From the NCBI RefSeq assembly GCF_003383615.1, contig NZ_QNUL01000008.1, forward strand, positions 1-64,000: a stretch of DNA of 64,000 bases, in the 5' to 3' direction. This DNA comes from Dyadobacter luteus. Its GTDB lineage: Bacteria > Bacteroidota > Bacteroidia > Cytophagales > Spirosomataceae. Shown here one piece after another: positions 42,137 through 50,980 of the stretch. Both the position numbers and the translations under genes were made by a program. The notes beneath the pieces were generated by a model. The model worked only from the letters and a program-made list of their open reading frames with translations, had not been told where the DNA came from and made no database searches. Positions within the stretch are counted from its first letter, which is position 1. Each line of letters begins with the position of its first letter.

Positions 42137-43046
42137 TCATACTACTTTGAATGTAAGAAAGGATTTCTTCGAATGTATCAGGATGAAACCAGCGAAAATC
42201 TCCCTGATGCCGGAACCAGGTAAGTTGGCGCTTGGCATATCGTCTCGAATTCTGTTTCAGCAATCTGATCATTTCCTTTTCATCATATTCCCCATCCAGA
42301 AAACCATATACCTCCTTGTAGCCAACCGTCTGTAAAGCATGATGATGCCTGAATGCTTCCAGCTGCTTCGCTTCATCTACTAATCCCAGCAGCAACATTA
42401 AATCCATCCTGAGATCAATTCTATTATACAATTCAGCCCTATCCCGATCCAGTGCGATCAGAATCTGGTTAAATGGCCGGTCATTTTTCAGGTTTTGCTG
42501 ATATTCCGAAATCGGCTTTCCTGTCGTTTCAAAAACCTCCAAGGCTCGAACAACCCGCTGAGGATTCGAAAATTCACTGGAAGCAGCAAAAACAGGATCA
42601 ATTACAGCAATTTCCTTTTGCAGTACTTCCAATCCCTGTTCTGTCAGCTTTTGCGTCAGAGATTCGCGCAATCCAGGTAATGGCTGTGGTAGGGCATCAA
42701 GTCCTTCCGTCACAGCCTTTATATAAAAACCTGACCCACCCGTTATAACTACACATTCATGTGTTTCGAAAAGTGTTTCCAGCAAAGTGAGAACATCCCG
42801 TTCAAAATCTCCGGCACTATATACCTCTGATATAGAGTGAGAATTAATGAAGAAGTGCTCGGCAGCTGCTAATTCCTTATCTGTAGGTTTTGCCGTACCG
42901 ATGTTGAGTTCCCTAAAAAACTGCCGTGAATCCGCAGAGATGATCACTGTTTTTAATTCATTAGCCAGCCTGATGGCCAGCTCTGTTTTTCCTACAGCAG
43001 TTGGCCCGGCAAGGACAATCAGGTATTTCTCTTTACTATTTGGCAT
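42129..43046 (-). CDS. miaA: tRNA dimethylallyltransferase
   Basis: This 305-residue cytosolic enzyme transfers an isopentenyl group from DMAPP to A37 of tRNAs reading codons that begin with U. The P-loop is GPTAVGKT at 14-21, followed by the substrate motif ISADSRQFFRELNIGTAKP, HFFINSHSISEVYSAGDFERD, ITGGSGFYIKAV, NPQRVVRALEV and the C-terminal RRYAKRQLTWFR. All are standard for MiaA and the length is normal. It is convergent with the carboxynorspermidine synthase gene and divergent from the DUF4230 gene. Confidence 0.97.
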   Translation of the reverse strand: MPNSKEKYLIVLAGPTAVGKTELAIRLANELKTVIISADSRQFFRELNIGTAKPTDKELAAAEHFFINSHSISEVYSAGDFERDVLTLLETLFETHECVVITGGSGFYIKAVTEGLDALPQPLPGLRESLTQKLTEQGLEVLQKEIAVIDPVFAASSEFSNPQRVVRALEVFETTGKPISEYQQNLKNDRPFNQILIALDRDRAELYNRIDLRMDLMLLLGLVDEAKQLEAFRHHHALQTVGYKEVYGFLDGEYDEKEMIRLLKQNSRRYAKRQLTWFRHQGDFRWFHPDTFEEILSYIQSSMKK

Positions 43047-43168
43047 TCTCCGCTTTTTATCTGAATTTTATTTAGACCCCTGTTCCTGATTATCTGTTAC
43101 TATATGATTCATCAGAAGTATAAGATAACTACCGTCGTATCGGACTCCACATTACAAAAATAGAGATC

Positions 43169-43837
43169 ATGGATAGCAACACACTACTTTTTTTCATTTT
43201 ATCACTGGCAGCCGGCGCTGGCTTGGGAGCTGCGGTTTATTATTCTCTTTCCAAACGAAATACTCCTTCCGGTAATACCCAGGCAGAAGCCACGGTATTG
43301 GTTGAAAGAATTGAAAAAGTCTTTAAAGTGGTGATGGCAGAGGGTTACTTCACTGAAATTTATAATTATCAGCACGACAAAAGTATCTGGAACCTTATTA
43401 ATGATAAAAAGAAAGCATTAATTATTGCCAAAGCGAAAGTTCTGGTAGGTTACGATTTTGGAAAAATGCGGTTTCACGTTTCTGGTAGTAACCGTAAAAT
43501 CGTAATAGATTATTTCCCTGAGCCGGAGGTACTTTCTATGGATACAGATTATAAGTTTTACGACATAGAGCAAGGCTGGCTTAATCGCTTTCACAGCGAC
43601 GATTATACCTCTATTTTGAATGAGGCCAAGCAGACCATGAATGAAAAAGCACTTCAAAGTGATCTTCCACGGATTGCCACAAATCAGGTGCAGCTTATGA
43701 TGTTTCAGCTGGCCGCCTCCATGAACTGGAAAGTTGACCTTCAACTACCTGAATCCAACAGGAAAGATCTTGCCGAATACACCTCCTATCGACCTACCGA
43801 CGCAGAAATTGATTCTTTGAACCCCAGGCGGGATTGA
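43169..43837 (+). CDS. DUF4230 domain membrane-anchored protein
   Basis: This is a 222-residue protein with one N-terminal membrane helix (LLFFILSLAAGAGLGAAVYYSL, interrupted only by small residues) and a DUF4230 domain facing the periplasm or cell surface (VVMAEGYFTEIYNY, KKALIIAKAKVLVGYDFGKM, VIDYFPEPEVLS, DLPRIATNQVQLMMFQLAASMNWKV). DUF4230 proteins are widespread with no known activity. It appears monocistronic, followed by the collagen-like lipoprotein gene after 112 bp. Confidence 0.87.
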   Translation: MDSNTLLFFILSLAAGAGLGAAVYYSLSKRNTPSGNTQAEATVLVERIEKVFKVVMAEGYFTEIYNYQHDKSIWNLINDKKKALIIAKAKVLVGYDFGKMRFHVSGSNRKIVIDYFPEPEVLSMDTDYKFYDIEQGWLNRFHSDDYTSILNEAKQTMNEKALQSDLPRIATNQVQLMMFQLAASMNWKVDLQLPESNRKDLAEYTSYRPTDAEIDSLNPRRD

Positions 43838-43949
43838 AAAATATTTTATGTACTTTGTGCTACTTTGGACGACCAAACTCGTCACTTCCACTATCTCTTG
43901 CGTATAGGTCAAAAACTATATTTTTTCATTCACTAAACATTTAGCTATT

Positions 43950-44546
43950 ATGTTCAAAAAACTATTAATGATTGCCTGGGTTGGTTTGGTAGGTTTAACG
44001 GTAAGTTGCAAAGGTCCACAAGGCGACGTAGGTCCACAGGGTGAGCAAGGCGCTACCGGGGCAACCGGCCCACAAGGTCCCGCGGGACAGGATGGTGAAG
44101 GTATAGGATCCGTACCGCTAATTTACTCCTTTGGTGCAGATACAACAGATGCTGATGGCTATTTCCCTACACTTACAGTTAGTGATTTGTCGGCAGAAGA
44201 AGAAGAAGCATGGGATTCTGCCGTTATAATGGTTTACCTTAAGTCTGGTGGCGTATATTGGCCTCTTCCTGGCATTGTAGACTTTCAAGCTGGCTCAAGT
44301 CAGTTTTCGTTCTATCACGGTATAGAACAAAAAACATTTTTTGTTGATGTATTTCAGCTTGACTGGTCTGGCAGAGCTTCTGCATCAGAAAAACCCCCTG
44401 TAAGAATTGTTCAGGATTTCAGACTAATTGTCATCCCCGGTAGTAAGCAGGGTAAGTTGAATGGGCAGGTGAAATGGAAAACCTATGAAGAAGCCGTATC
44501 GGCACTTGGCTTAACAGAAGCTAATGTTAAAATAGTTAATAAATAA
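43950..44546 (+). CDS. Collagen-like repeat lipoprotein
   Basis: This is a 198-residue lipoprotein with a signal ending at Cys20 (GLTVSC). Right after the lipidated Cys there is a run of ten Gly-X-Y triplets (residues 22-51; GPQ, GDV, GEQ, GAT, GPA, GQD types), which can form a short collagen triple helix. A globular beta-rich domain of about 145 residues with several aromatic residues follows and was not matched to a family. The design suggests a surface trimer on a stalk. Its substrate or adhesion role is unknown. Monocistronic with a terminator at 44578-44624. Confidence 0.82.
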   Translation: MFKKLLMIAWVGLVGLTVSCKGPQGDVGPQGEQGATGATGPQGPAGQDGEGIGSVPLIYSFGADTTDADGYFPTLTVSDLSAEEEEAWDSAVIMVYLKSGGVYWPLPGIVDFQAGSSQFSFYHGIEQKTFFVDVFQLDWSGRASASEKPPVRIVQDFRLIVIPGSKQGKLNGQVKWKTYEEAVSALGLTEANVKIVNK

Positions 44547-44577
44547 ACAGAAGCTACTGCCTGTTTAACTTGAATTG

Positions 44578-44624
44578 CCCTCTAATAACATCAAAAAATC
44601 AAGAGTTATTAGAGGGTAATTTTA
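44578..44624 (+). terminator. Terminator after the collagen-like gene
   Basis: A perfect 12-bp stem CCCTCTAATAAC (44578-44589) with GTTATTAGAGGG (44605-44616) is followed by TAATTTTA. It lies 31 bp after the stop. Confidence 0.7.
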
Positions 44625-44731
44625 TACCTAAACTATAAATTCATTCTAAGCATAGCATAATACAGCGCTCAATCTATTACAAAATCTTCAGCCGGCCTAT
44701 TTTATCTTTCTTTAAGAGCTTTACGAGCAAT

Positions 44732-44770
44732 AAAAAAGGCCGTTCTTCCATTTTAAGAACGGCCAAAAAA
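44732..44770 (-). terminator. Terminator after gldN
   Basis: A perfect 10-bp stem GGCCGTTCTT (44738-44747) with AAGAACGGCC (44755-44764), flanked by A-runs on the plus strand, gives a six-T tract on the minus strand. It lies 22 bp after the gldN stop and closes the gld operon. Confidence 0.85.
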
Positions 44771-44791
44771 CATTTTCAGTACTAACTTGAT

Positions 44792-45856
44792 CTAGTACTC
44801 CCAAAGTCCGTGCTCCAGCTCCATAAGCTCTTGCTCGTAATTCAGAGATTTAATCAAAGCTTCTTTTTCACCTCCATAGATATCCAAAAACGCTCTGTCA
44901 TTAGCATTCGAGAATTTGGTGATTCTACCCCAGAACAGACGTAGATCGAAAGCATCTGCAAGGTTTTTATTTTGAGCCGTATTTTCTGTGTTATACCAGA
45001 TATACTTCTTGGGATCGCTGCGGAACAAACGTTCTACATCTTTGTATCTGAAAGAAGCAACCGGTAATTCTAATCCACTCGCCGTCTGATCTGATGGAAG
45101 AACGATTGTCAGGGTTTGAATATCGGTGTACAAACGTGAACGTTTCTTGTCAAACGCCCAGTCTTCCTTAATTTCAAGAATAGAAAGTTGCTCAGGGAAG
45201 TACTCTTCCTCAGTAGCAGCCGCAACTTGTTGCTGCTGGAAAGTATCTACAACTGGTTCTGCTACTGGTTCCTCTTTCTTAGCTACTTCAGTTTTGGCAC
45301 CTTTCTTGGTAGATTTTTTCTTTGGAGGTCCCCAACCGTCATCTACAACTGCTTCTTCCGCTTTGGCATCTTTTTTGGCAGGTGCTCCCCAACCATCATC
45401 TGTAGTATTAGCCTGCTTTGTAGCGTCAGCTTTTGGCTTTGCATCCCAGCCACCGTCGTTCGCCGCAGCTGCAGGAGTTCCAAAACCAGCTGCAATTTCA
45501 TCAGCGGAAAGTCCAGCCACCTGATTAGGTATCAAAAGCCTCGTATGTATATCACCCGAAGTTACCTTAACAGTACAAGAATCGTTCGTATATGCGTCTA
45601 TCAGACCCGCCTTAGCGGCCTCCAAAAGATAACGTGTAATCTCGTTGTTTTTAGAGAACATGGAGATATTTTGCTTCTCTTTCAGATCTACCCTTCTCCA
45701 CAAAGTGCGTTTCATCATAAGATCACCGTCACTAATCGGACGGGACGAAAAGCGATTCTCCACAGAGTCCACCTTTTCCTGCGCGTGAACAGTAGAAGCG
45801 CTTACCGAGAAAGCAAGCAAAGACCACGCAATTGTTTTTCTGTTCATTCTTATCAT
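44792..45856 (-). CDS. gldN: Gliding motility/type IX secretion protein GldN (PorN) with repeat-rich insert
   Basis: This is a periplasmic component of the GldK-GldN outer-membrane-associated ring of type IX secretion, 354 residues. A signal peptide ends near VHAQ (residue 26); Met4 is an alternative start. Conserved GldN parts are FSSRPISDGDLMMKRTLWRRVDL (split by variable sites) and the C-terminal half from FPEQLSILEIKEDWAFDK to YEQELMELEHGLWEY, with FRYKDVERLFRSD. Between them residues about 124-215 form a low-complexity Ala/Lys/Glu insert with three Trp repeats (GGWDAKP, DDGWGAP, DDGWGPP). The insert is in frame. Last gene of gldKLMN, 43 bp after gldM. Confidence 0.93.
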   Translation of the reverse strand: MIRMNRKTIAWSLLAFSVSASTVHAQEKVDSVENRFSSRPISDGDLMMKRTLWRRVDLKEKQNISMFSKNNEITRYLLEAAKAGLIDAYTNDSCTVKVTSGDIHTRLLIPNQVAGLSADEIAAGFGTPAAAANDGGWDAKPKADATKQANTTDDGWGAPAKKDAKAEEAVVDDGWGPPKKKSTKKGAKTEVAKKEEPVAEPVVDTFQQQQVAAATEEEYFPEQLSILEIKEDWAFDKKRSRLYTDIQTLTIVLPSDQTASGLELPVASFRYKDVERLFRSDPKKYIWYNTENTAQNKNLADAFDLRLFWGRITKFSNANDRAFLDIYGGEKEALIKSLNYEQELMELEHGLWEY

Positions 45857-45899
45857 AACTCTAGTGTTCTTATATGCCTTACGCGAATACTATCAGCTC

Positions 45900-47492
45900 T
45901 TAGTTCAAAGGTACTGTACGGAACTGATTCCCCATCTCAACTTCACTTATAGCTCCTTTAAAGTTTTGACGTTCAACCTTATTAACAGTGATTACATAAC
46001 GATCACCTGGTTGTGCTTGTTGTGCAAGACTGGAAATAGATCCACCACCGTTACCCAATGTCACACCATTAATTCTTCTTGTACCTCTCGCAAGCGAAAC
46101 TTCGATAGAAGAAACTCTGAAGCGTGCATCCTGCGGAGAAAAGTTTTTGAAACTTTCATCAGGCACAGCAATCACCTGGATGCTTCTTGCTGCCGAAGCC
46201 GCAATACCTCTTCTTTCATCAAACGCAGCTCCGTTTACTCTTACTTCCAGAGAAGGCTTTGGTACACGATTCACTCTAAAAGGATCTGATCCCAAAACAT
46301 TTCCACCATTACTTACCGTAATATTCAGAGAAGCTTTGTTAGGTACGATAGTGAATTTACCTTTTTCACCACTTGGGATAATCTCACCTCCATCTGTAGA
46401 GAAAGAAGGCGACCATAATGCACCCAGCGAAGGGCTCTGAATGCTCAGCTTGTTAGCACATCCAAAATAAAGCGGAGGCAATGTTCCTGTCTCAATCTGG
46501 TAAGAAGGTTTTACTACGTAATATTCCTGCGTCATACTGTAAGTAGTATCACGACCGGAAGGAGTAGGAATAGTGATTTTTCCTGACAACTCACGCTTTG
46601 CTATACCTTCAGCATTGTATCCACCTCCCTGAGCCGTAAACTCAACAAGACCCACACCGTTTTCAACTTTTACTGCCGCTCCGTTCAAGCTCATACGAGG
46701 TGTCAAACCGGATGCAGAAGCTGCAATAAACATTTGTCCTTTGAATTTAGTACCTGCTACTACAGTTTTAGCATCAGCACTGATCATGGCCAGAATTCTG
46801 TCAAACTTCACATCAGCAGCACCTACTTTACTTGCCAAATAGTTCAAAACTTCACCTTCCATTCTGCGAATGTCAGTTTGTTTCTGGCTCAATACTGCAA
46901 GTGCGGCAGCAACCGGAGTCTGTGCAAAGTTAAGCTCTGCGAAGTCTTTATTTCTTTGATCTTTATTGTCTTTGGCAACAGGATCATCTTTACCATCCAT
47001 CGCCAGAGGCAAAAATTTGTTCTGAGCTATATTGTTAAGCTGATTTGTAAAGCCATTCAAACTTTCCTTCAATTTGTAAGCTTTACCATTCTTTTGCCCA
47101 CCAACCATCAACTCAGCAACTTTTCCTTCTTCCTGAGGATTTTTAATTCCTCCCTCTTCATTACGTCCGCCTCCGGCTTCAGCTATAATCTGCTGTTTAA
47201 GTCCGTTCAGCTCATTAATGATATCAGTAGAATATTTTCTTACATCATCAGCCTGTTTCATGACCGCAACATCGGCGGCACGGTTACCCGATTTTTCAAC
47301 AGCTGCTTTTATTTTAAGTACCGTTTCCTGGTTAATCTTATTGGCTGCTCCGGAAGATAGTTCCAGAGAATTATTCAGGAGGATGAATTTCTCTATGATC
47401 GCTGAACTTACCTGCAATGCGAGCATCGCTGTAAGTACCAGATACATCATTCCAATCATCTTTTGACGGGGTGTTTCTTTTCCACCTGCCAT
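45900..47492 (-). CDS. gldM: Gliding motility/type IX secretion motor protein GldM (PorM)
   Basis: This is the 530-residue shaft of the proton-driven GldL-GldM motor. The N-terminus is the known cytoplasmic tip and single membrane helix (GGKETPRQKMIGMMYLVLTAMLALQVSSA), then a long periplasmic part with helical D1 (about 35-220) and beta-sandwich domains D2-D4 (KTVVAGTKFKGQMFIA, IETGTLPPLYFGCANKL, NGGNVLGSDPFRVNRVPKP). The C-terminus contacts the GldK-GldN ring. It follows gldL by 86 bp and precedes gldN by 43 bp, in the usual order. Confidence 0.97.
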   Translation of the reverse strand: MAGGKETPRQKMIGMMYLVLTAMLALQVSSAIIEKFILLNNSLELSSGAANKINQETVLKIKAAVEKSGNRAADVAVMKQADDVRKYSTDIINELNGLKQQIIAEAGGGRNEEGGIKNPQEEGKVAELMVGGQKNGKAYKLKESLNGFTNQLNNIAQNKFLPLAMDGKDDPVAKDNKDQRNKDFAELNFAQTPVAAALAVLSQKQTDIRRMEGEVLNYLASKVGAADVKFDRILAMISADAKTVVAGTKFKGQMFIAASASGLTPRMSLNGAAVKVENGVGLVEFTAQGGGYNAEGIAKRELSGKITIPTPSGRDTTYSMTQEYYVVKPSYQIETGTLPPLYFGCANKLSIQSPSLGALWSPSFSTDGGEIIPSGEKGKFTIVPNKASLNITVSNGGNVLGSDPFRVNRVPKPSLEVRVNGAAFDERRGIAASAARSIQVIAVPDESFKNFSPQDARFRVSSIEVSLARGTRRINGVTLGNGGGSISSLAQQAQPGDRYVITVNKVERQNFKGAISEVEMGNQFRTVPLN

Positions 47493-47578
47493 ATTGTTCA
47501 GTAATCAGTTATCAGTGATAGAATAATTTAAAAGCACAAACAATGTCTCATTCCCGATCTGCCTGTACTGCAATTGTA

Positions 47579-48394
47579 TTATGCATTACCACGCATTGCG
47601 GTTAGCATATTACCATAAATACCGTTCAGAGAAGAAATGTTGGTTGTCAACTTATTCATTTCACTCTTGAATACCTGAGACTCTTTGGTAGCATCTGCCA
47701 TATTTTCCATAGCAGTTGTAAGATTACCGTAGAATGCGTTCATTGCTTTCAGATGCTTGGTTGTATCCTGCAATTCAAGTTCATAAACTGCATTCAGCGC
47801 ACCCATATTCTTAGTAATCTGCTGAAACTGCTCACGGTACGACTGTGCATCCTTCGTAGCATCAGCCATGGAAGTCATTGCGTTAATCGCAACTCCATAC
47901 GATTTGTTCATATCGCCGATCGCTGCTGAAGCACTCTTTACGTTTTTAGCGTAGTCGTTTGTAGCAACAGTTGCGTCTGTAAGATCAGTGATTTTACCAA
48001 CCGTATCGGAAAGCGCACGGAAGTTTTTTCCAAGACTGTCAAATACATCAGGAGAAATTTTAGCATTATCAAGCATGTTATCAAGCTTTGCAGTAACTCC
48101 GCTTGAAGGCCCTGAAGAAACGCGGTTAATAGCTGGTCCTGAATAATCATCAGCAAGTTCAGGATATACACGTGTCCAGTCTGGTTCACGGTCTGATGAT
48201 TGGGTCAATGTTTGTAGTGCGTAAAGTAAAAATATAAGTACCTCTGTCCCCAAACCGATGGTTAGCATTTCGCTACCTCCATCCCAGTGTTGAATTTTAA
48301 ATAAAGCTCCTAAAATAACGACAGCAGCACCGGCGCTGTAAATCGTTGGTACCAGTTTATCCCAAACAAAACTAGGTCCGCTATTCTTAGCCAT
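47579..48394 (-). CDS. gldL: Gliding motility/type IX secretion motor protein GldL (PorL)
   Basis: This is the 271-residue inner-membrane stator partner of GldM. Two membrane helices lie at the N-terminus (PTIYSAGAAVVILGALFKIQHW and MLTIGLGTEVLIFLLYALQTL, the second containing the conserved Glu49-type residue in GTEVLIF that is thought to carry protons). The long cytoplasmic part is helical with repeated MADATK...NK/NMG...LN units at 183-203 and 233-255. It lies 122 bp after gldK with a terminator-like hairpin between them, and is followed by gldM. Confidence 0.96.
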   Translation of the reverse strand: MAKNSGPSFVWDKLVPTIYSAGAAVVILGALFKIQHWDGGSEMLTIGLGTEVLIFLLYALQTLTQSSDREPDWTRVYPELADDYSGPAINRVSSGPSSGVTAKLDNMLDNAKISPDVFDSLGKNFRALSDTVGKITDLTDATVATNDYAKNVKSASAAIGDMNKSYGVAINAMTSMADATKDAQSYREQFQQITKNMGALNAVYELELQDTTKHLKAMNAFYGNLTTAMENMADATKESQVFKSEMNKLTTNISSLNGIYGNMLTAMRGNA

Positions 48395-48465
48395 ACGAAT
48401 GAAAATCGGTTACAGTGAAAAATTTAGTTATTGTAATAAAAATTTGTGCGATCTGAGAAGGCCGT

Positions 48466-48502
48466 AAAAAAGAAGCAGTGTGATTTACGCTGCTTCTTTT
48501 TT
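48466..48502. terminator. Terminator-like hairpin between gldK and gldL
   Basis: An almost symmetric hairpin has A5-AGAAGCAG on one side (48466-48478) and CTGCTTCT-T5 on the other (48490-48502), giving a 13-bp stem and a T tract on either strand. It lies 15 bp after the gldK stop. It should attenuate read-through into gldLMN. Confidence 0.75.
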
Positions 48503-48516
48503 AATTAAAAATCATA

Positions 48517-49590
48517 TTAGCGACGGCGGGTACGCGCTCCTCCACGATCATTCACGTTGTCCATTACACAACGGAAGCCAATAAAGGCACGGCGTTCGGT
48601 TTCGTATTCGAAACTGCGTGTGCCTGTCTGAAGGTAGTATGCGATGTCTTTCCATGAACCTCCTTTGATCACCTTGCGTGGTTCATCAGGATTATCATAT
48701 CTTGGGTTCATATCCCAAACAATTGCAGTTGCATTATCTGTATAAGCATCTGAAGTCCATTCCGCTACGTTACCAGCCATGTTGTAAAGTCCGAAGTCGT
48801 TCGGATTGTAAGCATTTGCAGGTGCAGTATAAGGATAACCATCTGCGTCATAATTTCCACGTTGGGGCTTGAAGTTAGCCAGGAAACAACCTTTGGCGTT
48901 CATCGTATACGGATTACCCCATGGGTATTTCGCTACAGCGCGTCCACCTCTTGCGGCCCATTCCCATTCTGCCTCGGTTGGCAAACGGAAGCCTGTAGAG
49001 TGAAATTGGTTTTCCTGATTCTGGAAGTCATGCAACAGATTTGTTCTCCATTTCGAGAAATACTGAGCTCCCTGCCAGCTAACCCCTACTACCGGATAGG
49101 TGTCAAAACCTGGGTGCTGATAGTAATACTCAACAAAAGGATCTCCGTTTGAATAGGCAAAGTCTTTTTTCCATGAAGTGGTATCAGGATAATACTTGGA
49201 CATGATTTCCTCCTCACCAAGTACAGATACAGAGTCAACCAGAAGGGCATCTACAAACTGGCGGTATTCATGATTGGTAATTTCTGTGTCATCCATATAG
49301 AATGAACTGATCGTCACTCTACGGTTCATGTTATTCATGGATGCAGCGATATCCTCATCGGCCTGCCCCATGATGAAAGATCCCGAAGGAATCACTACCA
49401 TACCAGCAGGAGTAGTTTGCTTATATCCTTTGCGGGCAGTAGCTGTAATTTCCCCGTTTGAAATTCCGCTTTCTTCCTTCCCTCCCTTTCCAAACTTACT
49501 TTTGATAAATCCGCAACTCTGCATGAGCATAAGAGCGGCTACCAAAAGCAGGCTTTTGACTCCATCCCGATAGAACACTTTCACATTCAT
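48517..49590 (-). CDS. gldK: Gliding motility/type IX secretion lipoprotein GldK (PorK)
   Basis: This is a 357-residue outer-membrane lipoprotein that forms the periplasmic ring with GldN. The signal ends at Cys26 (MLMQSC). The body is a formylglycine-generating-enzyme/sulfatase-modifying fold: TPAGMVVIPSGSFIMGQADED, YMDDTEITNHEYRQFV, PVVGVSWQGAQYFSKWR, RLPTEAEWEWAARGG, GLYNMAGNVAEWTSDAY and VIKGGSWKD. The enzyme's active cysteines are absent, as in other GldK proteins, so the role is structural. A TGG/Arg-rich tail ends the protein. First of gldKLMN. Confidence 0.96.
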   Translation of the reverse strand: MNVKVFYRDGVKSLLLVAALMLMQSCGFIKSKFGKGGKEESGISNGEITATARKGYKQTTPAGMVVIPSGSFIMGQADEDIAASMNNMNRRVTISSFYMDDTEITNHEYRQFVDALLVDSVSVLGEEEIMSKYYPDTTSWKKDFAYSNGDPFVEYYYQHPGFDTYPVVGVSWQGAQYFSKWRTNLLHDFQNQENQFHSTGFRLPTEAEWEWAARGGRAVAKYPWGNPYTMNAKGCFLANFKPQRGNYDADGYPYTAPANAYNPNDFGLYNMAGNVAEWTSDAYTDNATAIVWDMNPRYDNPDEPRKVIKGGSWKDIAYYLQTGTRSFEYETERRAFIGFRCVMDNVNDRGGARTRRR

Positions 49591-49922
49591 AGTGGTTTTG
49601 TAAAATTTGAGTAATAAATGATAGCCTAAAAACGTCGGCAGTAATTATATAGTATACTTTAAACAAAAACAAAAGTAACAATTGGTACAACGGCAGCCTG
49701 GAGGTACATTCACAGCACTTTTGTTGTTTCAGTTGCAGGGATATTCGTCATAACGATTGCAATACCAGTATTGATATACCCCTGGAAAATTTTACAAATA
49801 TAAATTAAAGTTTCACAAACTGAACTTCACCAATCCCGAAGTAAACAACAAAAAAAGCCATTTTTTCACCTTTTTTGGCCACAAATAATATTTTTTACAT
49901 TTAGCATATAACTATATTACTA
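49591..49922. promoter_or_regulatory. Intergenic region upstream of gldK with candidate -7 box
   Basis: This 332-bp stretch has no credible gene. On the minus strand TACTTTTG at 49670-49677 fits TAnnTTTG, with a leader to gldK of about 75 nt; no good -33 element is seen. At 49856-49880 a GCCA/TGGC pair bracketing T/A runs, with a seven-T tract on the minus strand, may be a weak terminator for the PorP/SprF gene. The remainder is A/T-rich. Confidence 0.4.
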
Positions 49923-50900
49923 TCAGAATCTAAACCTTGGTGTACGTATGATTGTCTTTTTCCCAAACTTCGGCGAAGGCAGGTCGTAAGACAATAATAC
50001 CTCGAATGAAGATGGTGACTTGGCTTTATTTCCACCAATCACGAAGTCGTATGCTCCGGATAACCTTAGAGACTGATCTTCGAGCAGGTAAATCCCACCC
50101 ATAGCAATGATGTATGCATCCTGATAACGATAAGTTCCTCCCGCCCAGAATCGCTTATTAAATGTAACCGTTGCTCCTCCTTCGGCCGTGTAAACTGCAA
50201 AATCGGATTTAACGAGAACGATTGGCTGAACATCCACGAGATATCCCACTTCCAGATTTAGTCCGGCATTCAGATACACCGTACGAGCCAGTGGATTAGT
50301 CGCGAGATCAGAACCAAAGCTATACTTAGGTTGCAAAAGGTGATTAAGAGAAAGCCCAAGATGAAAAGTTTCATTTTCATATCTGGCTCCTATAGCCAGG
50401 TCAGGATTCATTTGGCTAACGACACCGGTTTGAAGCAGAGGGTCATCTGCATCTATCGGCCTAAGTTTATTAAAATCCATTGCCTGTCTGAAAATTCCCG
50501 CACTGGCTCCTACCTGCAAATCACCGCCCATCAGAGGAATCTTATAAGCTGCAGAAACCTTAAAATCCTGATGTGAGAGTGGACCTGTACGGTCATTGAG
50601 TGCATAAAAACCTATCCCGAAATTTTTGACAGGCATGCTGAAAGAAAATAGCTGGGTCGATAATGCACCGCCTTCGTCGCTTGGATTGGTTGCCTGGTAG
50701 CCCGCATATTGGGTACGATGTGTAAGTTGAAAACGGGTAGCTCCTCCCGCACCTGCGGCAGCCGGATTGAATTGAAGCTGATTCAGTGAAAACAAGCTAA
50801 ATTGCGCATCTCTCTGAGCTATAGCACCTGACGAGACAAATACTAAAAGAGCAAGTAGCCGGGTACATTTAATATGTTGTGAGATAGACGTCAATGCCAT
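49923..50900 (-). CDS. PorP/SprF family type IX secretion membrane protein
   Basis: This is a 325-residue outer-membrane beta-barrel of the PorP/SprF family. The N-terminus has a hydrophobic export segment (LLALLVFVSSGAIAQ) followed by the hallmark RDAQFSLFSLNQLQFNPAAAGA and FQLTHRTQYAGYQ. Further blocks are GIGFYALNDRTGPLSHQDFKV (written across residues 98-118), DPLLQTGVVSQMNPDLAIG and FWAGGTYRYQDAYIIAMGG. Members connect type IX substrates or SprB-like adhesins to the cell surface. It sits directly upstream of gldK in transcription order, behind hemD, with a terminator on its upstream side. Confidence 0.92.
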   Translation of the reverse strand: MALTSISQHIKCTRLLALLVFVSSGAIAQRDAQFSLFSLNQLQFNPAAAGAGGATRFQLTHRTQYAGYQATNPSDEGGALSTQLFSFSMPVKNFGIGFYALNDRTGPLSHQDFKVSAAYKIPLMGGDLQVGASAGIFRQAMDFNKLRPIDADDPLLQTGVVSQMNPDLAIGARYENETFHLGLSLNHLLQPKYSFGSDLATNPLARTVYLNAGLNLEVGYLVDVQPIVLVKSDFAVYTAEGGATVTFNKRFWAGGTYRYQDAYIIAMGGIYLLEDQSLRLSGAYDFVIGGNKAKSPSSFEVLLSYDLPSPKFGKKTIIRTPRFRF

Positions 50901-50980
50901 ACCGATAGGTTGGGTTTAAAAAGATTCGCTCCTTGTTATTTATATGAATCAATAACGCATATTGCTCAAAAAAATTGACA

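Noticed and set aside
45188..45952. Open frame of 254 codons on the plus strand
   Set aside because: It is antisense to gldN, mostly over its low-complexity insert, where biased codons suppress stops. It is Phe/Ser/Cys/Arg-rich and without homology features.
46734..47360. Open frame of 208 codons on the plus strand
   Set aside because: It is antisense to the D1 region of gldM, with a Phe/Ser/Ile-rich composition typical of a shadow frame.
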